Assembly: GCA_902762565.1 (NCBI GenBank)
Contig: CACWOS010000031.1
Location: 1 to 36,945, forward strand
Direction of reading: 5' to 3'
Origin: an uncultured Prevotellaceae bacterium
GTDB lineage: Bacteria > Bacteroidota > Bacteroidia > Bacteroidales > Bacteroidaceae
DNA: 36,945 bases
A program made the position numbers and the translations under genes. The notes beneath the pieces were generated by a model, which ran no database searches, was not told where the DNA came from, and saw only the letters and a list, made by a program, of their open reading frames with translations. Shown piece by piece: positions 26,114-33,528 of this stretch. The stretch's first letter is position 1. The number at the start of each line of letters is the position of its first letter.

Positions 26114-27823
26114 ATGAAAAAAGTTCTTTTCCCCACCCTGATGCTTTTACTGTTCATGCCAGTTTTGGCCCAACCGGTCGTAGTCAACAAGCAGCGTCAT
26201 TTCCCCAAGACAGTGGTAGCAGGCAACTATAGTGGCATCGCGTGGTTGGGCGGCGACCGCTATGCCGTTGTCGACGACAAAAGCCGTACATCCGGTTTCC
26301 GTCTGATGAACATCGTCACAGACGCCAAGACAGGCGACATCAAGGACGCTCGTGCCGACTCTTTACTGACCAGCGGCAACCCCAATCGCGACGAAGAGGG
26401 CATCTGCTATGTGCCACAAAGCAACACCGTGTTTGTCAGCGGCGAAAACGACCAGCAGATTATTGAGTACACTCTCGACGGACAGCTGACAGGCAGACGG
26501 CTCAACATCCCTGCTATTTTCAAGAACGCGTATGAGAATCGCGGCTTCGAGGCACTCACCTACAATGCCGCCACCCACCGTTTCTGGACAACGACGGAGA
26601 ACAGCATAGCTCTGGATGGCGAGAAGGTCGACATCGCCAAAAAGGTGCCTAGCCTGCTCCGCCTGCAGAGTTTCGGCGACGACCTGCAACCCTGCGAGCA
26701 ATACTGGTACCTGTCCGACTCTTCCGATGTCAAGGGCACAGAGGGTAAGGACGTCATCGGTGTCAGCGGACTGGCAGCCCTCGATGACGGACAGATCATC
26801 GTCCTTGAACGCGAAGTCGTCATCACGAAGAAATACATTGGCTCGTATGTTCATGTCAAGCTCTACGTCGTGCGTCCTGCCATGCAAAAGCCTGGCGACC
26901 TGCTGCAAAAGCAGCTCCTTACTGAGTTCCGTACTAAGATCAACGTCACCGACCGCAGCTTTGCCAACTACGAAGCCATCTGTGTTGGTCCGCAGCTCAG
27001 CGACGGACGCCTGCTGCTCATGCTCTTAGCCGACTCGCAAAACCAGTATCGCGGCTACCTCAAAGACTGGTTCAGAACCGTTGCCTTTGTCAATCCCGAC
27101 TTCCGTCCACAGCCCAACACACCAGCCGACCTCGCAAGACTCATCAAGCTCATCAACTCTAAAGGCGAGGGGCCAAAGGTCACGACGACGCCTTTCCTCT
27201 CCAGCGAGGAACACCCCGACCCCACCCGCTTCCTTCCTGAACCGCCTCAGCCAGGCAGTGGTCCTTTCGAGAACGACACCTATTATTATCACTATGGCAA
27301 AGAGCAGCGCCAGACATCACGCGGCACGCAGGCAGCTATCGACGAGGTACAGTGGACGTCGAAAGCCTTCTGTGAGGCTGTCGGCTTCGTCATCGACTCG
27401 CAAACGACACCCGAGATATTCAAGTTAGCAGAAGGTGCCCGCAAGGATGCCCGTGCCGTCAACAGGACCGCCAAGAACCATTTCCGTCGTACGCGTCCCT
27501 ATGTATATTTTGGCGAGCCCTCTATATCGCCTGAAAGCGACGAGTCGTACAAGGACTCCTACAGCTATCCCTCCGGCCATAGCGTTCGCGGTTGGGTCTA
27601 TGCCCTGACCTTGGCCCTCGTCGTTCCCGATTCCACCGAGGCACTCATAGCCCGTGCTCAGGAGTATGCCATCAATCGCGTCATCTGCGGTCGCCACTAC
27701 AAGAGCGACATCGATGCCTCGCTGGTTGAGGCCACTGCCGTCATGAGCCGTCTGCTCTCCAATGCTGCCTTCCTCGAACAATTAGAGAAGGCACGCAAGG
27801 AATATGCACGCCTTCGCAAGTAG
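26114..27823 (+). CDS. Secreted fusion: esterase-like phytase domain + PAP2 acid phosphatase
   Basis: A 569-aa periplasmic or secreted protein with signal peptide (1-20, ending PVLAQ). The N-terminal half (about 30-345) is a beta-propeller-like 'esterase-like activity of phytase' domain (GNYSGIAWLGGDRYAVVDD, NRDEEGICYV, NRGFEALTY). The C-terminal half is a class A acid phosphatase of the PAP2 superfamily: KNHFRRTRP (Lys454 to Pro462), PSGH (486-489) and RVICGRHYKSD (His528, Asp532). Together these suggest release of phosphate from phytate or other organic phosphates, but the substrate is inferred. Its last 30 codons are copied at 32056-32106 and 32712-32802. A long open frame from 25979 is rejected because it crosses the promoter. 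Confidence 0.88.
   Translation: MKKVLFPTLMLLLFMPVLAQPVVVNKQRHFPKTVVAGNYSGIAWLGGDRYAVVDDKSRTSGFRLMNIVTDAKTGDIKDARADSLLTSGNPNRDEEGICYVPQSNTVFVSGENDQQIIEYTLDGQLTGRRLNIPAIFKNAYENRGFEALTYNAATHRFWTTTENSIALDGEKVDIAKKVPSLLRLQSFGDDLQPCEQYWYLSDSSDVKGTEGKDVIGVSGLAALDDGQIIVLEREVVITKKYIGSYVHVKLYVVRPAMQKPGDLLQKQLLTEFRTKINVTDRSFANYEAICVGPQLSDGRLLLMLLADSQNQYRGYLKDWFRTVAFVNPDFRPQPNTPADLARLIKLINSKGEGPKVTTTPFLSSEEHPDPTRFLPEPPQPGSGPFENDTYYYHYGKEQRQTSRGTQAAIDEVQWTSKAFCEAVGFVIDSQTTPEIFKLAEGARKDARAVNRTAKNHFRRTRPYVYFGEPSISPESDESYKDSYSYPSGHSVRGWVYALTLALVVPDSTEALIARAQEYAINRVICGRHYKSDIDASLVEATAVMSRLLSNAAFLEQLEKARKEYARLRK
27728..27818. repeat. Original copy of the PAP2 3'-end repeat
   Basis: This stretch, coding for the C-terminal helix of the PAP2 fusion, recurs at 32712-32802 (91 bp, about 3 mismatches). 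Its core 27762-27812 recurs at 32056-32106 (51 bp, identical), all in the same orientation. Confidence 0.9.
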
Positions 27824-27876
27824 CTTTCTTCGTTTCATTGTCCTCACGTTATATCAATTTTCTTAATTCAGTATAC

Positions 27877-28800
27877 TCAGCGGATGGCAGATTCAGACTC
27901 TGCCTCTAGGAAGCGTAGCTCGGCCTCCAGCATCTCCAGTTTCGGCATCGGACAGCCTGACTCGCGGGCAATCTCCAAGGGACGGGTGTAGAGATAGTAT
28001 ATCTCCATACGACGGTGGAAGTCGTAGTCCAATCGCATGGACGGCGAATAGGGCGTCATGGCATCCGTCATATCTATCATCTTGTCGACAAACGCCTTAT
28101 CGAGGTTCTTCACACCCAAGTGCTGGGCAGTACTGACCACTTCCATCATCTGTTCGCGAATCAGTTGGCGGGTGGACGGGTTCTTCAGCAGCAGGTTGGT
28201 CTGCGTGTGCAGTGCGACGGTCATTCCGTTGAACGGCATGTTCCATACGGCCTTTTTCCATCGTGCCTCGTGATATTCCACCAAGCCCGTCTCGATGCCA
28301 GCCTCGCGAAACTCATCGACCACGGCCTGCATCAGCGCTTCGTCTCGGCAGGAGTAGTTGGCCAGGTTGATGCTGCCATAGCACTGGTGGTTGACTCGGC
28401 CAGGCTCCGTCTTGGCAGAACAGATAAAGGCCAGTCCGGCAGCCAGTTGCACGCAGGGGAACATCTTCTGCACATCCTCCTCTACCCCAATGCCGTTCTG
28501 GATAAGCACTACCAGCGTCTGGTCATGAAGCAATGGTGGCAGCAACGACTGCAACTTACTGTTGTTGACAGACTTCAGGCACACGAGCACCACGTCGCAC
28601 TGCGGCATGTCCTCCGTATGCTGATAGGCGTTGACGTCAGTCAGATGGAACGAGCCGTCGCAGGAATCTACCTGCAGGCCGTGCTGTTTCACATACTCAT
28701 AGTCGCTGCGCAGCAGGAAATGAAGTTCCTGTCCTGCATGAGCCAATTTGGCTCCATAATATCCACCAATGGCACCAGTGCCGATGATTCCGTATCTCAT
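27877..28800 (-). CDS. panE: 2-dehydropantoate 2-reductase (ketopantoate reductase)
   Basis: This 307-aa cytoplasmic enzyme of pantothenate/CoA synthesis reduces 2-dehydropantoate to pantoate with NADPH. The N-terminal nucleotide-binding motif is GTGAIGGYYG (7-16). The catalytic Lys lies in RWKKAVWNMPFN, and the C-terminal helical domain is present. Length is normal. PanE-like paralogues with other 2-keto acid substrates exist, so the exact role is likely but not certain. It is divergent from the second SpoIIE gene; -7 element TACCTTTG on the minus strand at 28830-28837. Confidence 0.85.
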   Translation of the reverse strand: MRYGIIGTGAIGGYYGAKLAHAGQELHFLLRSDYEYVKQHGLQVDSCDGSFHLTDVNAYQHTEDMPQCDVVLVCLKSVNNSKLQSLLPPLLHDQTLVVLIQNGIGVEEDVQKMFPCVQLAAGLAFICSAKTEPGRVNHQCYGSINLANYSCRDEALMQAVVDEFREAGIETGLVEYHEARWKKAVWNMPFNGMTVALHTQTNLLLKNPSTRQLIREQMMEVVSTAQHLGVKNLDKAFVDKMIDMTDAMTPYSPSMRLDYDFHRRMEIYYLYTRPLEIARESGCPMPKLEMLEAELRFLEAESESAIR

Positions 28801-28829
28801 ATTGACCAGTAATTCTAAAAATGCGGCGA

Positions 28830-28837
28830 CAAAGGTA
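28830..28837 (-). promoter_or_regulatory. -7 element for panE
   Basis: TACCTTTG on the minus strand, 29 bp upstream of ATG 28800; only a weak -33 partner. Confidence 0.6.
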
Positions 28838-28864
28838 CGATTTTTTTATAAAAAAGTCGGAAAA

Positions 28865-28899
28865 TTTGTTCTTTTATTAAAAGAAAATGTGTACTTTTG
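28865..28899 (+). promoter_or_regulatory. Promoter for the second SpoIIE phosphatase
   Basis: TTTG 28865-28868 and TACTTTTG 28892-28899 are 23 bp apart. A start at 28887 would overlap it, so later ATGs are used. Confidence 0.6.
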
Positions 28900-28925
28900 C
28901 AGTGTGCTTTTATAAAAATCACCCT

Positions 28926-30794
28926 ATGACGACCACTATAAATGACTTGATTATGCCGAAAATAACTCGTTTTATTTGTTTGATATTCCTCATGGCAGCA
29001 GGCGCTGTCAACGTGTGTGCAGAAGAGCCCCTGCCCGAAAAGCTTCAGAAGCTGACCGACGAGGCCTATAGACTCTATAGTTCGCGTGAGACGGAGATGT
29101 ACTTCGAAACGGTGAAGAAGGTGAAGGACGCCACGGAGTTCTCGCAATATCAGGAGACCTACTACCGCGCGTGCAGCTACGAGGCCATCTACATGTTCGA
29201 ATACGTAGACCGCTCAAAGGGCGTGGCACTGGCCCACGACATCTATCACCATGCAAAGACAAACAACAGCAACATCGGCATGTATTTTGCCACGTTTACC
29301 TTGGGCACCATCCGCGAACAGTCGGGTAACATGGGACTGGCCGAGAAGAGTTTCCGTCAGGCCCTGAAGCTGAAGAAGGAATACCTGCCCAAGGAGAGTG
29401 CGGCACCCTGCTATCTGGGACTGTGCGAGACGGCCCTGCACAGGAAGGACTACGAAGCGGTGAAGGAGTTTGCCCGCAAGGCACTGGAAGAGCCGGGCAT
29501 CATTCCCATGAACAAGATTACGGCATGGAGCTATAAGTGCTTGGCACGCTATAACCAAGGCGACAGTCTGGGCTTCGAGGAGGCTTATAAGGAGCGCGCG
29601 CAGCTGATAGCCGAACACGGTGGACAGGGCGGCTTGTTTGGCGAGCTCATCAACGTCTATCAGGCCAAGAACCGCAAGCAGTGGCAGTTGGCCCTGCAGC
29701 GTACCGAGAAGCTGATTCACCAACATAACAAATGTGCGCAGAAGGCATCCATCTACGAACACATGGGCGACTACCGTCAGGCCCTGTATTGGCAGAAGCG
29801 CACGCGTACGGTGATTGACTCCATCCAGTCGTCGGAAGCCCGTTCGCAGATGAACGAGTTCGACACCGAGCTATCCATCACCTACGCAGAAAACGAGACG
29901 AAGGAACAGGAACTGGCCAAGGAGCAGACCATGCTCTGGGCTGGCGGCACGATAGCAGCGCTCGTCATAGCCTTCCTCTCCATCTACGGTTACCGCAGCA
30001 ACAAGCACACCAAGAACATGAAGATTGCGAATAGCAAGTTGCAGCAAGCCTACGACAAGCTGGAAGAAACCACCAAGGCCAAGGAGCGTATAGAGAGCGA
30101 GCTGCGCATTGCCCGCGAGATACAGCGTCGCATGCTGCCTCACGTATTCCCACGCCGCAGGGATATTGACATCTACGCCATGATGACCCCAGCCAAGGAG
30201 GTGGGCGGCGACTTGTATGCCTATGCCCTGCTTGACGACCTGTTATATTTCTGTGTGGGCGACGTCAGCGGCAAGGGTGTGCCTGCCGCACTGTTCATGG
30301 CCGAAGTGACGCGCATGTTCCGTACGCTGGTTGACGGACGACTACAGCCCGACACAATAGCGACCCGACTGAACCACGCGCTGGCCGAGGATAACGACCA
30401 AGGCATGTTTGTCACCATGTTCATCGGACTCATCAACCTGAAAACAGGACACATGGAATTCTGTAACGCAGGACACAACCCTCCCCTGCTGGACGGCGAA
30501 TTCATGAAGATGGAGTCCAACGCGCCCATTGGTCTGTGGCCCGACCTGGACTACGAGGGCGAGGTGGTGAACAACATGCACGGCAAGACGCTGTTCATCT
30601 ATACCGACGGCATCAACGAAGCCGAGAATGCCAACAAAGAACAGTTTGGCGACGAACGCCTGCAAGCCCTCTTGCAGAAGGACTGGGGCGATGCGCGCCA
30701 AACGTCGGAAACCATCCATAAGGCCGTCGAGGACTTTGTTGGCGGAGCCGAGCCCAGCGACGACCTGACCAAGATGTGTATCAAGATGAAATGA
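28926..30794 (+). CDS. SpoIIE-type phosphatase with periplasmic TPR-like sensor
   Basis: A 622-aa membrane protein; ATG 28953 (MPKITRFICLIFLMAAGAVN) is an alternative start that gives a cleaner signal sequence. A helical TPR-like periplasmic region (about 35-325) is followed by one transmembrane helix (about 336-356) and a coiled coil with IESELRIAREIQRRMLP. The PP2C/SpoIIE phosphatase follows (about 385-622: GGDLYAY, GDVSGKGVPAALF, CNAGHNPPLL, YTDGINEAEN, DDLTKM). Unlike the protein at 5232 it has no RsbW-like ATPase domain. Likely substrate: a phosphorylated STAS protein such as that at 11476. Its last 42 or so codons are duplicated at 31824-31949. Confidence 0.88.
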   Translation: MTTTINDLIMPKITRFICLIFLMAAGAVNVCAEEPLPEKLQKLTDEAYRLYSSRETEMYFETVKKVKDATEFSQYQETYYRACSYEAIYMFEYVDRSKGVALAHDIYHHAKTNNSNIGMYFATFTLGTIREQSGNMGLAEKSFRQALKLKKEYLPKESAAPCYLGLCETALHRKDYEAVKEFARKALEEPGIIPMNKITAWSYKCLARYNQGDSLGFEEAYKERAQLIAEHGGQGGLFGELINVYQAKNRKQWQLALQRTEKLIHQHNKCAQKASIYEHMGDYRQALYWQKRTRTVIDSIQSSEARSQMNEFDTELSITYAENETKEQELAKEQTMLWAGGTIAALVIAFLSIYGYRSNKHTKNMKIANSKLQQAYDKLEETTKAKERIESELRIAREIQRRMLPHVFPRRRDIDIYAMMTPAKEVGGDLYAYALLDDLLYFCVGDVSGKGVPAALFMAEVTRMFRTLVDGRLQPDTIATRLNHALAEDNDQGMFVTMFIGLINLKTGHMEFCNAGHNPPLLDGEFMKMESNAPIGLWPDLDYEGEVVNNMHGKTLFIYTDGINEAENANKEQFGDERLQALLQKDWGDARQTSETIHKAVEDFVGGAEPSDDLTKMCIKMK

Positions 30795-30887
30795 ACAGCT
30801 ACTCGCTGACGGCCCTGAACCATTGTAGTTTCGTGATGTCCTTATTGATCTGCAGGTACTTTTCGCCATACTTGACGGTGGGGTCTT
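30667..30887. repeat. 221-bp direct repeat, copy A
   Basis: It covers the 3' end of the SpoIIE gene and about 90 bp beyond. It matches 31824-32044 with 3 mismatches (about 98.6%). The two copies flank 936 bp that hold a gene remnant and the MazF-like toxin-antitoxin module. The stretch beyond the SpoIIE stop encodes, on the minus strand, the C-terminal end of another protein (ends KLQWFRAVSE). Confidence 0.95.
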
Positions 30888-30888
30888 A

Positions 30889-31140
30889 GTAGACAACACA
30901 GCCTTGAGTCTAACCCTTCTCGGCACGTCCATCGGCTGCGACATTGCTAACAACAAGCTGAGCGACTTAGCCTGCTTCCTGGTTGACAGCGGTGCCAACG
31001 AGAAAGGCAAGACCGCCATTACCCGCATCAACGACGAGTATATGGAGAAACTGCTGGTCAACGACGCCCCTCTGTTGGAAAGATACAAGGCAGTTAAGGC
31101 CAAGCACAACCGCCAGTCGGCAGCATGCGGCGCAATGCCG
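30889..31140 (+). pseudogene. Gene remnant between repeat copy A and the toxin-antitoxin module
   Basis: An open + frame with normal-looking protein sequence (SDLACFLVDSGANEKGKTA, then a helix with NDEYMEKLLVNDAPLLERYK) begins exactly where repeat copy A ends and has no convincing start codon. It dissolves into promoter-like DNA near 31150. It is probably the C-terminal part of a gene cut by the rearrangement; I do not recognise the family. The rest of 30795-31244 holds only repeat A and the module's promoter. Confidence 0.45.
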
Positions 31141-31206
31141 TGTGCGATTTTTTTGCTCTCGTCGAAATTTTATGGAAGAATGTGTGGGGAATACAGGAAA
31201 ATTTTG

Positions 31207-31214
31207 TATCTTTG
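31207..31214 (+). promoter_or_regulatory. -7 element for the MazF-like module
   Basis: TATCTTTG, 30 bp upstream of the antitoxin ATG 31245. Confidence 0.55.
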
Positions 31215-31244
31215 CGGCGTTATAACAATCTAAAGGCAATAATT

Positions 31245-31454
31245 ATGTGCACAGTAACGTTAGAATATAATCAAAGCAATGCGTTGGCACGGCGCAAGCT
31301 CGCCGCATTGTTGGCCACAGGGCTGTTTATCCAGAAGGAAATAAAAGCCGATGAGCCTACCCCCGAACAGGTACAGGCTCATCGCGAACTGAGGGATGCC
31401 GCTCTCGAACATTCCCGCAAGACCATGTCTCCCATCATTGCACGCTACCTATGA
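31245..31454 (+). CDS. Antitoxin-like small protein
   Basis: A 69-aa protein starting MCTVTLEYNQSNALARRKLA, with a short N-terminal strand followed by helices. A type II antitoxin is inferred from size and from the 4-bp overlap (ATGA) with a PemK/MazF-like toxin gene. The N-terminus resembles small proteins found beside such toxins in other Bacteroidetes. No DNA-binding fold can be assigned with certainty. Confidence 0.7.
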   Translation: MCTVTLEYNQSNALARRKLAALLATGLFIQKEIKADEPTPEQVQAHRELRDAALEHSRKTMSPIIARYL

Positions 31455-31792
31455 AGTACCACCAGAGAGACATCGTAGAGGTTAGCTTCCTTTTCCCCGA
31501 CGGTACATTCAAGCCCCATCCCGCAATCATCGTCAGTAACGACCAGTTGCAGGAGGACGAGGACGGCATGTTCTATCTTGTGCTCATCACTTCCAACGAC
31601 TGGCTCAATCCACAGTATTCTTATCCTTTGAGTGACGACATGGTCGACGGCTTCACCTTCGCGAAGCCCAGCCTCGTGAAGTGCCAGATTATCACTGGTA
31701 ACATCGAACGTGACGTCCAGCGTCGCCTTGGCAACATCAAACAGAAATACTTCGACGAGATTGTCGACAAGATCGTAGAGTCGATATTCTAA
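31451..31792 (+). CDS. PemK/MazF-like toxin
   Basis: A 113-aa protein of the type expected for MazF/PemK mRNA interferases. It opens YHQRDIVEVSFLFPDG and has the conserved HPAIIVSND strand, an LVLITS segment and a SLVKCQIITGNIERDVQRRL block. MazF-family toxins cleave mRNA at short motifs and are neutralised by the adjacent antitoxin. Overlap with the antitoxin start-stop supports coupling. The module is bounded by 221-bp direct repeats. Confidence 0.8.
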   Translation: MKYHQRDIVEVSFLFPDGTFKPHPAIIVSNDQLQEDEDGMFYLVLITSNDWLNPQYSYPLSDDMVDGFTFAKPSLVKCQIITGNIERDVQRRLGNIKQKYFDEIVDKIVESIF

Positions 31793-31823
31793 CAACAAAC
31801 AAACCAAACGAGTACGCACCAGA

Positions 31824-32044
31824 CCCTCTTGCAGAAGGACTGGGGCGATGCGCGCCAAACGTCGGAAACCATCCATAAGGCCGTCGAGGACTTTGTTGGC
31901 GGAGCCGAGCCCAGCGACGACGTGACCAAGATGTGTATCAAGATGAAATGAACAGCTATTCACTGACGGCCCTGAACCATTGTAGTTTCGTGATGTCCTT
32001 ATTGATCTGCAGGTACTTTTCGCCATACTTGACGGTGGGGTCTT
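31824..32044. repeat. 221-bp direct repeat, copy B
   Basis: The second copy of 30667-30887 holds a truncated, non-functional 3' end of the SpoIIE gene (DDVTKM instead of DDLTKM) and the minus-strand gene end DPTVKYGEKYLQINKDITKL. Here the minus-strand frame continues a little further (FVPQ) than in copy A. Confidence 0.95.
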
Positions 32045-32156
32045 GCGGAACGAAGATGCTGCCTTCCTCGAACAATTAGAGAAGGCACGCAAGGAATATG
32101 CACGCCGTCAGCCCCAGCACCGCCAAGGCCGACGCAATCAATGATAATCGTTTCAT
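31956..32156 (-). pseudogene. Lipoprotein gene remnant with interior replaced by PAP2 DNA
   Basis: On the minus strand, ATG 32156 opens a lipoprotein signal peptide (MKRLSLIASALAVLGLTAC), then runs into antisense PAP2 sequence with an in-frame TAA (codon 27). The frame resumes as FVPQDPTVKYGEKYLQINKD and ends at TAG 31956-31958. Start and end are in the same frame (66 codons). The simplest reading is a once longer lipoprotein gene, convergent with the SpoIIE gene, whose middle was lost and bridged by the 51-bp PAP2 piece. The rest of 31793-32314 holds repeat copy B, this remnant and the promoter of the next module. Confidence 0.6.
32056..32106. repeat. 51-bp copy of the PAP2 3' end
   Basis: Identical to 27762-27812 and to 32746-32796, in the same orientation. 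It forms the interior of the lipoprotein remnant. Confidence 0.95.
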
Positions 32157-32280
32157 TGTTGTAACTGTTTTGATGGTTATTTGGGACTATTCCCTTCAAA
32201 AAGAATACAAAAGTAACGAAAAAACACCCGCCTTCCGTCACTTTTAACGCCCAAATGCCCCGTTTTTCACAAACTTTTTG

Positions 32281-32288
32281 TACCTTTG
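32281..32288 (+). promoter_or_regulatory. -7 element for the PIN-toxin module
   Basis: TACCTTTG, 26 bp upstream of ATG 32315. Confidence 0.6.
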
Positions 32289-32314
32289 CAGCAGATTTCT
32301 AAATACGGAGCAAT

Positions 32315-32545
32315 ATGAGTTACTCACAAATGGCACAACTGGAACTGCTGAACGCCCTGAACAGCATTACGTCGGAGGCGGAACTCAACGAGTTTAAGAA
32401 CCTCTTGGCCCACTATTTCGCACAGAAGGCTCAGAAAGCAATTGATGCACTGTGGGATGAGGGAGTTATCAATGCAGACACCATCGAACAATGGGGCGCA
32501 GAGCACATGCGCACCCCCTATGGCCATGCGGCGCGTCGTTCTTGA
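32315..32545 (+). CDS. Antitoxin-like protein of a PIN-toxin module
   Basis: A 76-aa mostly helical protein (MSYSQMAQLELLNALNSI; then ALWDEGVINADTIEQWGAEH). It overlaps the start of a PIN-domain gene by about 26 bp, the usual layout of antitoxin and PIN toxin in Bacteroidetes. The WDEGVINADTIEQWGAEHMR segment is typical of partners of the 'putative toxin-antitoxin system toxin component, PIN family' group. The toxin is broken, so this antitoxin may be an orphan. Confidence 0.75.
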   Translation: MSYSQMAQLELLNALNSITSEAELNEFKNLLAHYFAQKAQKAIDALWDEGVINADTIEQWGAEHMRTPYGHAARRS

Positions 32546-32828
32546 CACAAACTGCTTGCTGCAGGCGCTGCCCAGCCGCAGTCCGTATCACAAGATATGG
32601 ACTGGAATACTGGCTGGTCGCATCAGGCTGTGCGTCAACACCGAGATACTCAACGAGTATGAGGAAATCCTGGCCCAGAAGACCACTGCAGAGATAGCCC
32701 ACAACGTGGTCGAGGCCATCGCCGTCATGAGCCGTCTGCTCTCGAATGCTGCCTTCCTCGAACAATTAGAGAAGGCACGCAAGGAATATGCACGCCTTCG
32801 CACTTTATTTTTGCCACATCGTGGATAG
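32520..32828 (+). pseudogene. PIN-domain toxin truncated and fused to the PAP2 C-terminal sequence
   Basis: From ATG 32520 (or 32526) the protein starts as a PIN toxin: MRRVVLDTNCLLQALPSRSP with the first active-site Asp, then NTEILNEYEEILAQKT with an acidic site. After NVVEAI the sequence switches, in frame, to the PAP2 C-terminal helix (AVMSRLLSNAAFLEQLEKAR) and ends TLFLPHRG. PIN toxins of this group are about 140 aa, and the C-terminal half with the remaining acidic residues is gone here. The product (about 102 aa) is very probably inactive as a nuclease. Confidence 0.8.
32712..32802. repeat. 91-bp copy of the PAP2 3' end
   Basis: Matches 27728-27818 with about 3 mismatches, same orientation and same reading frame, and forms the 3' part of the broken PIN gene. 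Confidence 0.95.
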
Positions 32829-32836
32829 AGTTGATA

Positions 32837-33106
32837 TTATTCTATCACTCCCTCTTTGTCCCATTTTTCGAGAATGTCCGCCACGCTGGAGCGGGCTTCT
32901 TCGGCTGTGACGTCGTATTCCTCACAAAGTCTGGCGGTCAGGGATTCTACCGTGAAGTCGCCCTGCGCCTTCGCTTCTTTCCACAGCCATGCGGCACTTT
33001 CATTCAAGGTCAGAATCTTTCTGAAATCGATGGCCTTGAGGTTCTCGCCCATGATCACGTTCTCGCCACACACTTCGCGCAGCACAAAATCTTTCTTTAT
33101 CCTCAT
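32837..33106 (-). CDS. PqqD-like protein (second of two in the RiPP-like cassette)
   Basis: This 89-aa protein of the PqqD family is a winged-helix-like fold that binds leader peptides (RRE). The sequence runs MRIKKDFVLREVCGENVIMG, a strand region, LNESAAWLWKEAKA, and a C-terminal helix pair with LCEEYDVTAEEARSSVADIL. The start overlaps the peptidase stop by 4 bp. It is the last gene of the minus-strand cassette. Its order after the peptidase suggests a separate role from the first PqqD-like protein, perhaps presenting the leader to a different enzyme. Confidence 0.87.
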   Translation of the reverse strand: MRIKKDFVLREVCGENVIMGENLKAIDFRKILTLNESAAWLWKEAKAQGDFTVESLTARLCEEYDVTAEEARSSVADILEKWDKEGVIE

Positions 33107-33528
33107 AATCTCCTATATATTGCTAATAAGTATCTTCTTATGGGGCGCAGCCAGTACCACAGTTTTGCAGCACGCACTCGCCACCTACTATATAAATCAC
33201 GTTTCTTATTGTCGGCACTCACCACATGCGTCACACGAGCCTTGATGTCTTTGAGCAGACAATGTTCCGTACCTCTCAGATTGCCGTCTCCCATCAGCGT
33301 CACACGGTCACCGTCGATGTTGATGATACGGTGTACGACGTATCTATTGCCATCTACCCATGCCAGCACCACGTCGCCTACGGCTGTCAGTCCTGGCGCA
33401 TGAAGGATGACGCTCTCCTTGCCACCGATGATAAACGGCAGCATGCTCTGCCCAGTGACGGGAAATGTCACGGTGACTCCCTTTTGCACCAGCCGTACGG
33501 CTTCTTCTATAACACCGTTGTCGTTCAT
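33103..33528 (-). CDS. S24/S26-family peptidase, signal-peptidase-like (SipW type)
   Basis: This 141-aa protein has the serine motif VTGQSMLPFI (Ser near 28), the second box YVVHRIINIDGD, where His stands in place of the usual Lys, and GDGNLRGTEH. This Ser/His arrangement is that of SipW/ER-type signal peptidases. There is no clear N-terminal membrane anchor; the C-terminal stretch (YWLRPIRRYLLAIYRRL) is amphipathic and could touch the membrane. In this cassette it is the best candidate for removing the leader of the precursor peptide. Overlaps both neighbours by 4 bp. Confidence 0.85.
   Translation of the reverse strand: MNDNGVIEEAVRLVQKGVTVTFPVTGQSMLPFIIGGKESVILHAPGLTAVGDVVLAWVDGNRYVVHRIINIDGDRVTLMGDGNLRGTEHCLLKDIKARVTHVVSADNKKRDLYSRWRVRAAKLWYWLRPIRRYLLAIYRRL

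Noticed and set aside
30342-31109. 255-residue minus-strand open frame across the SpoIIE 3' end and repeat A
   Set aside because: Runs antisense through the conserved phosphatase and crosses the repeat junction. Only the short frame ending KLQWFRAVSE within it looks like real protein, and that is in a different frame.
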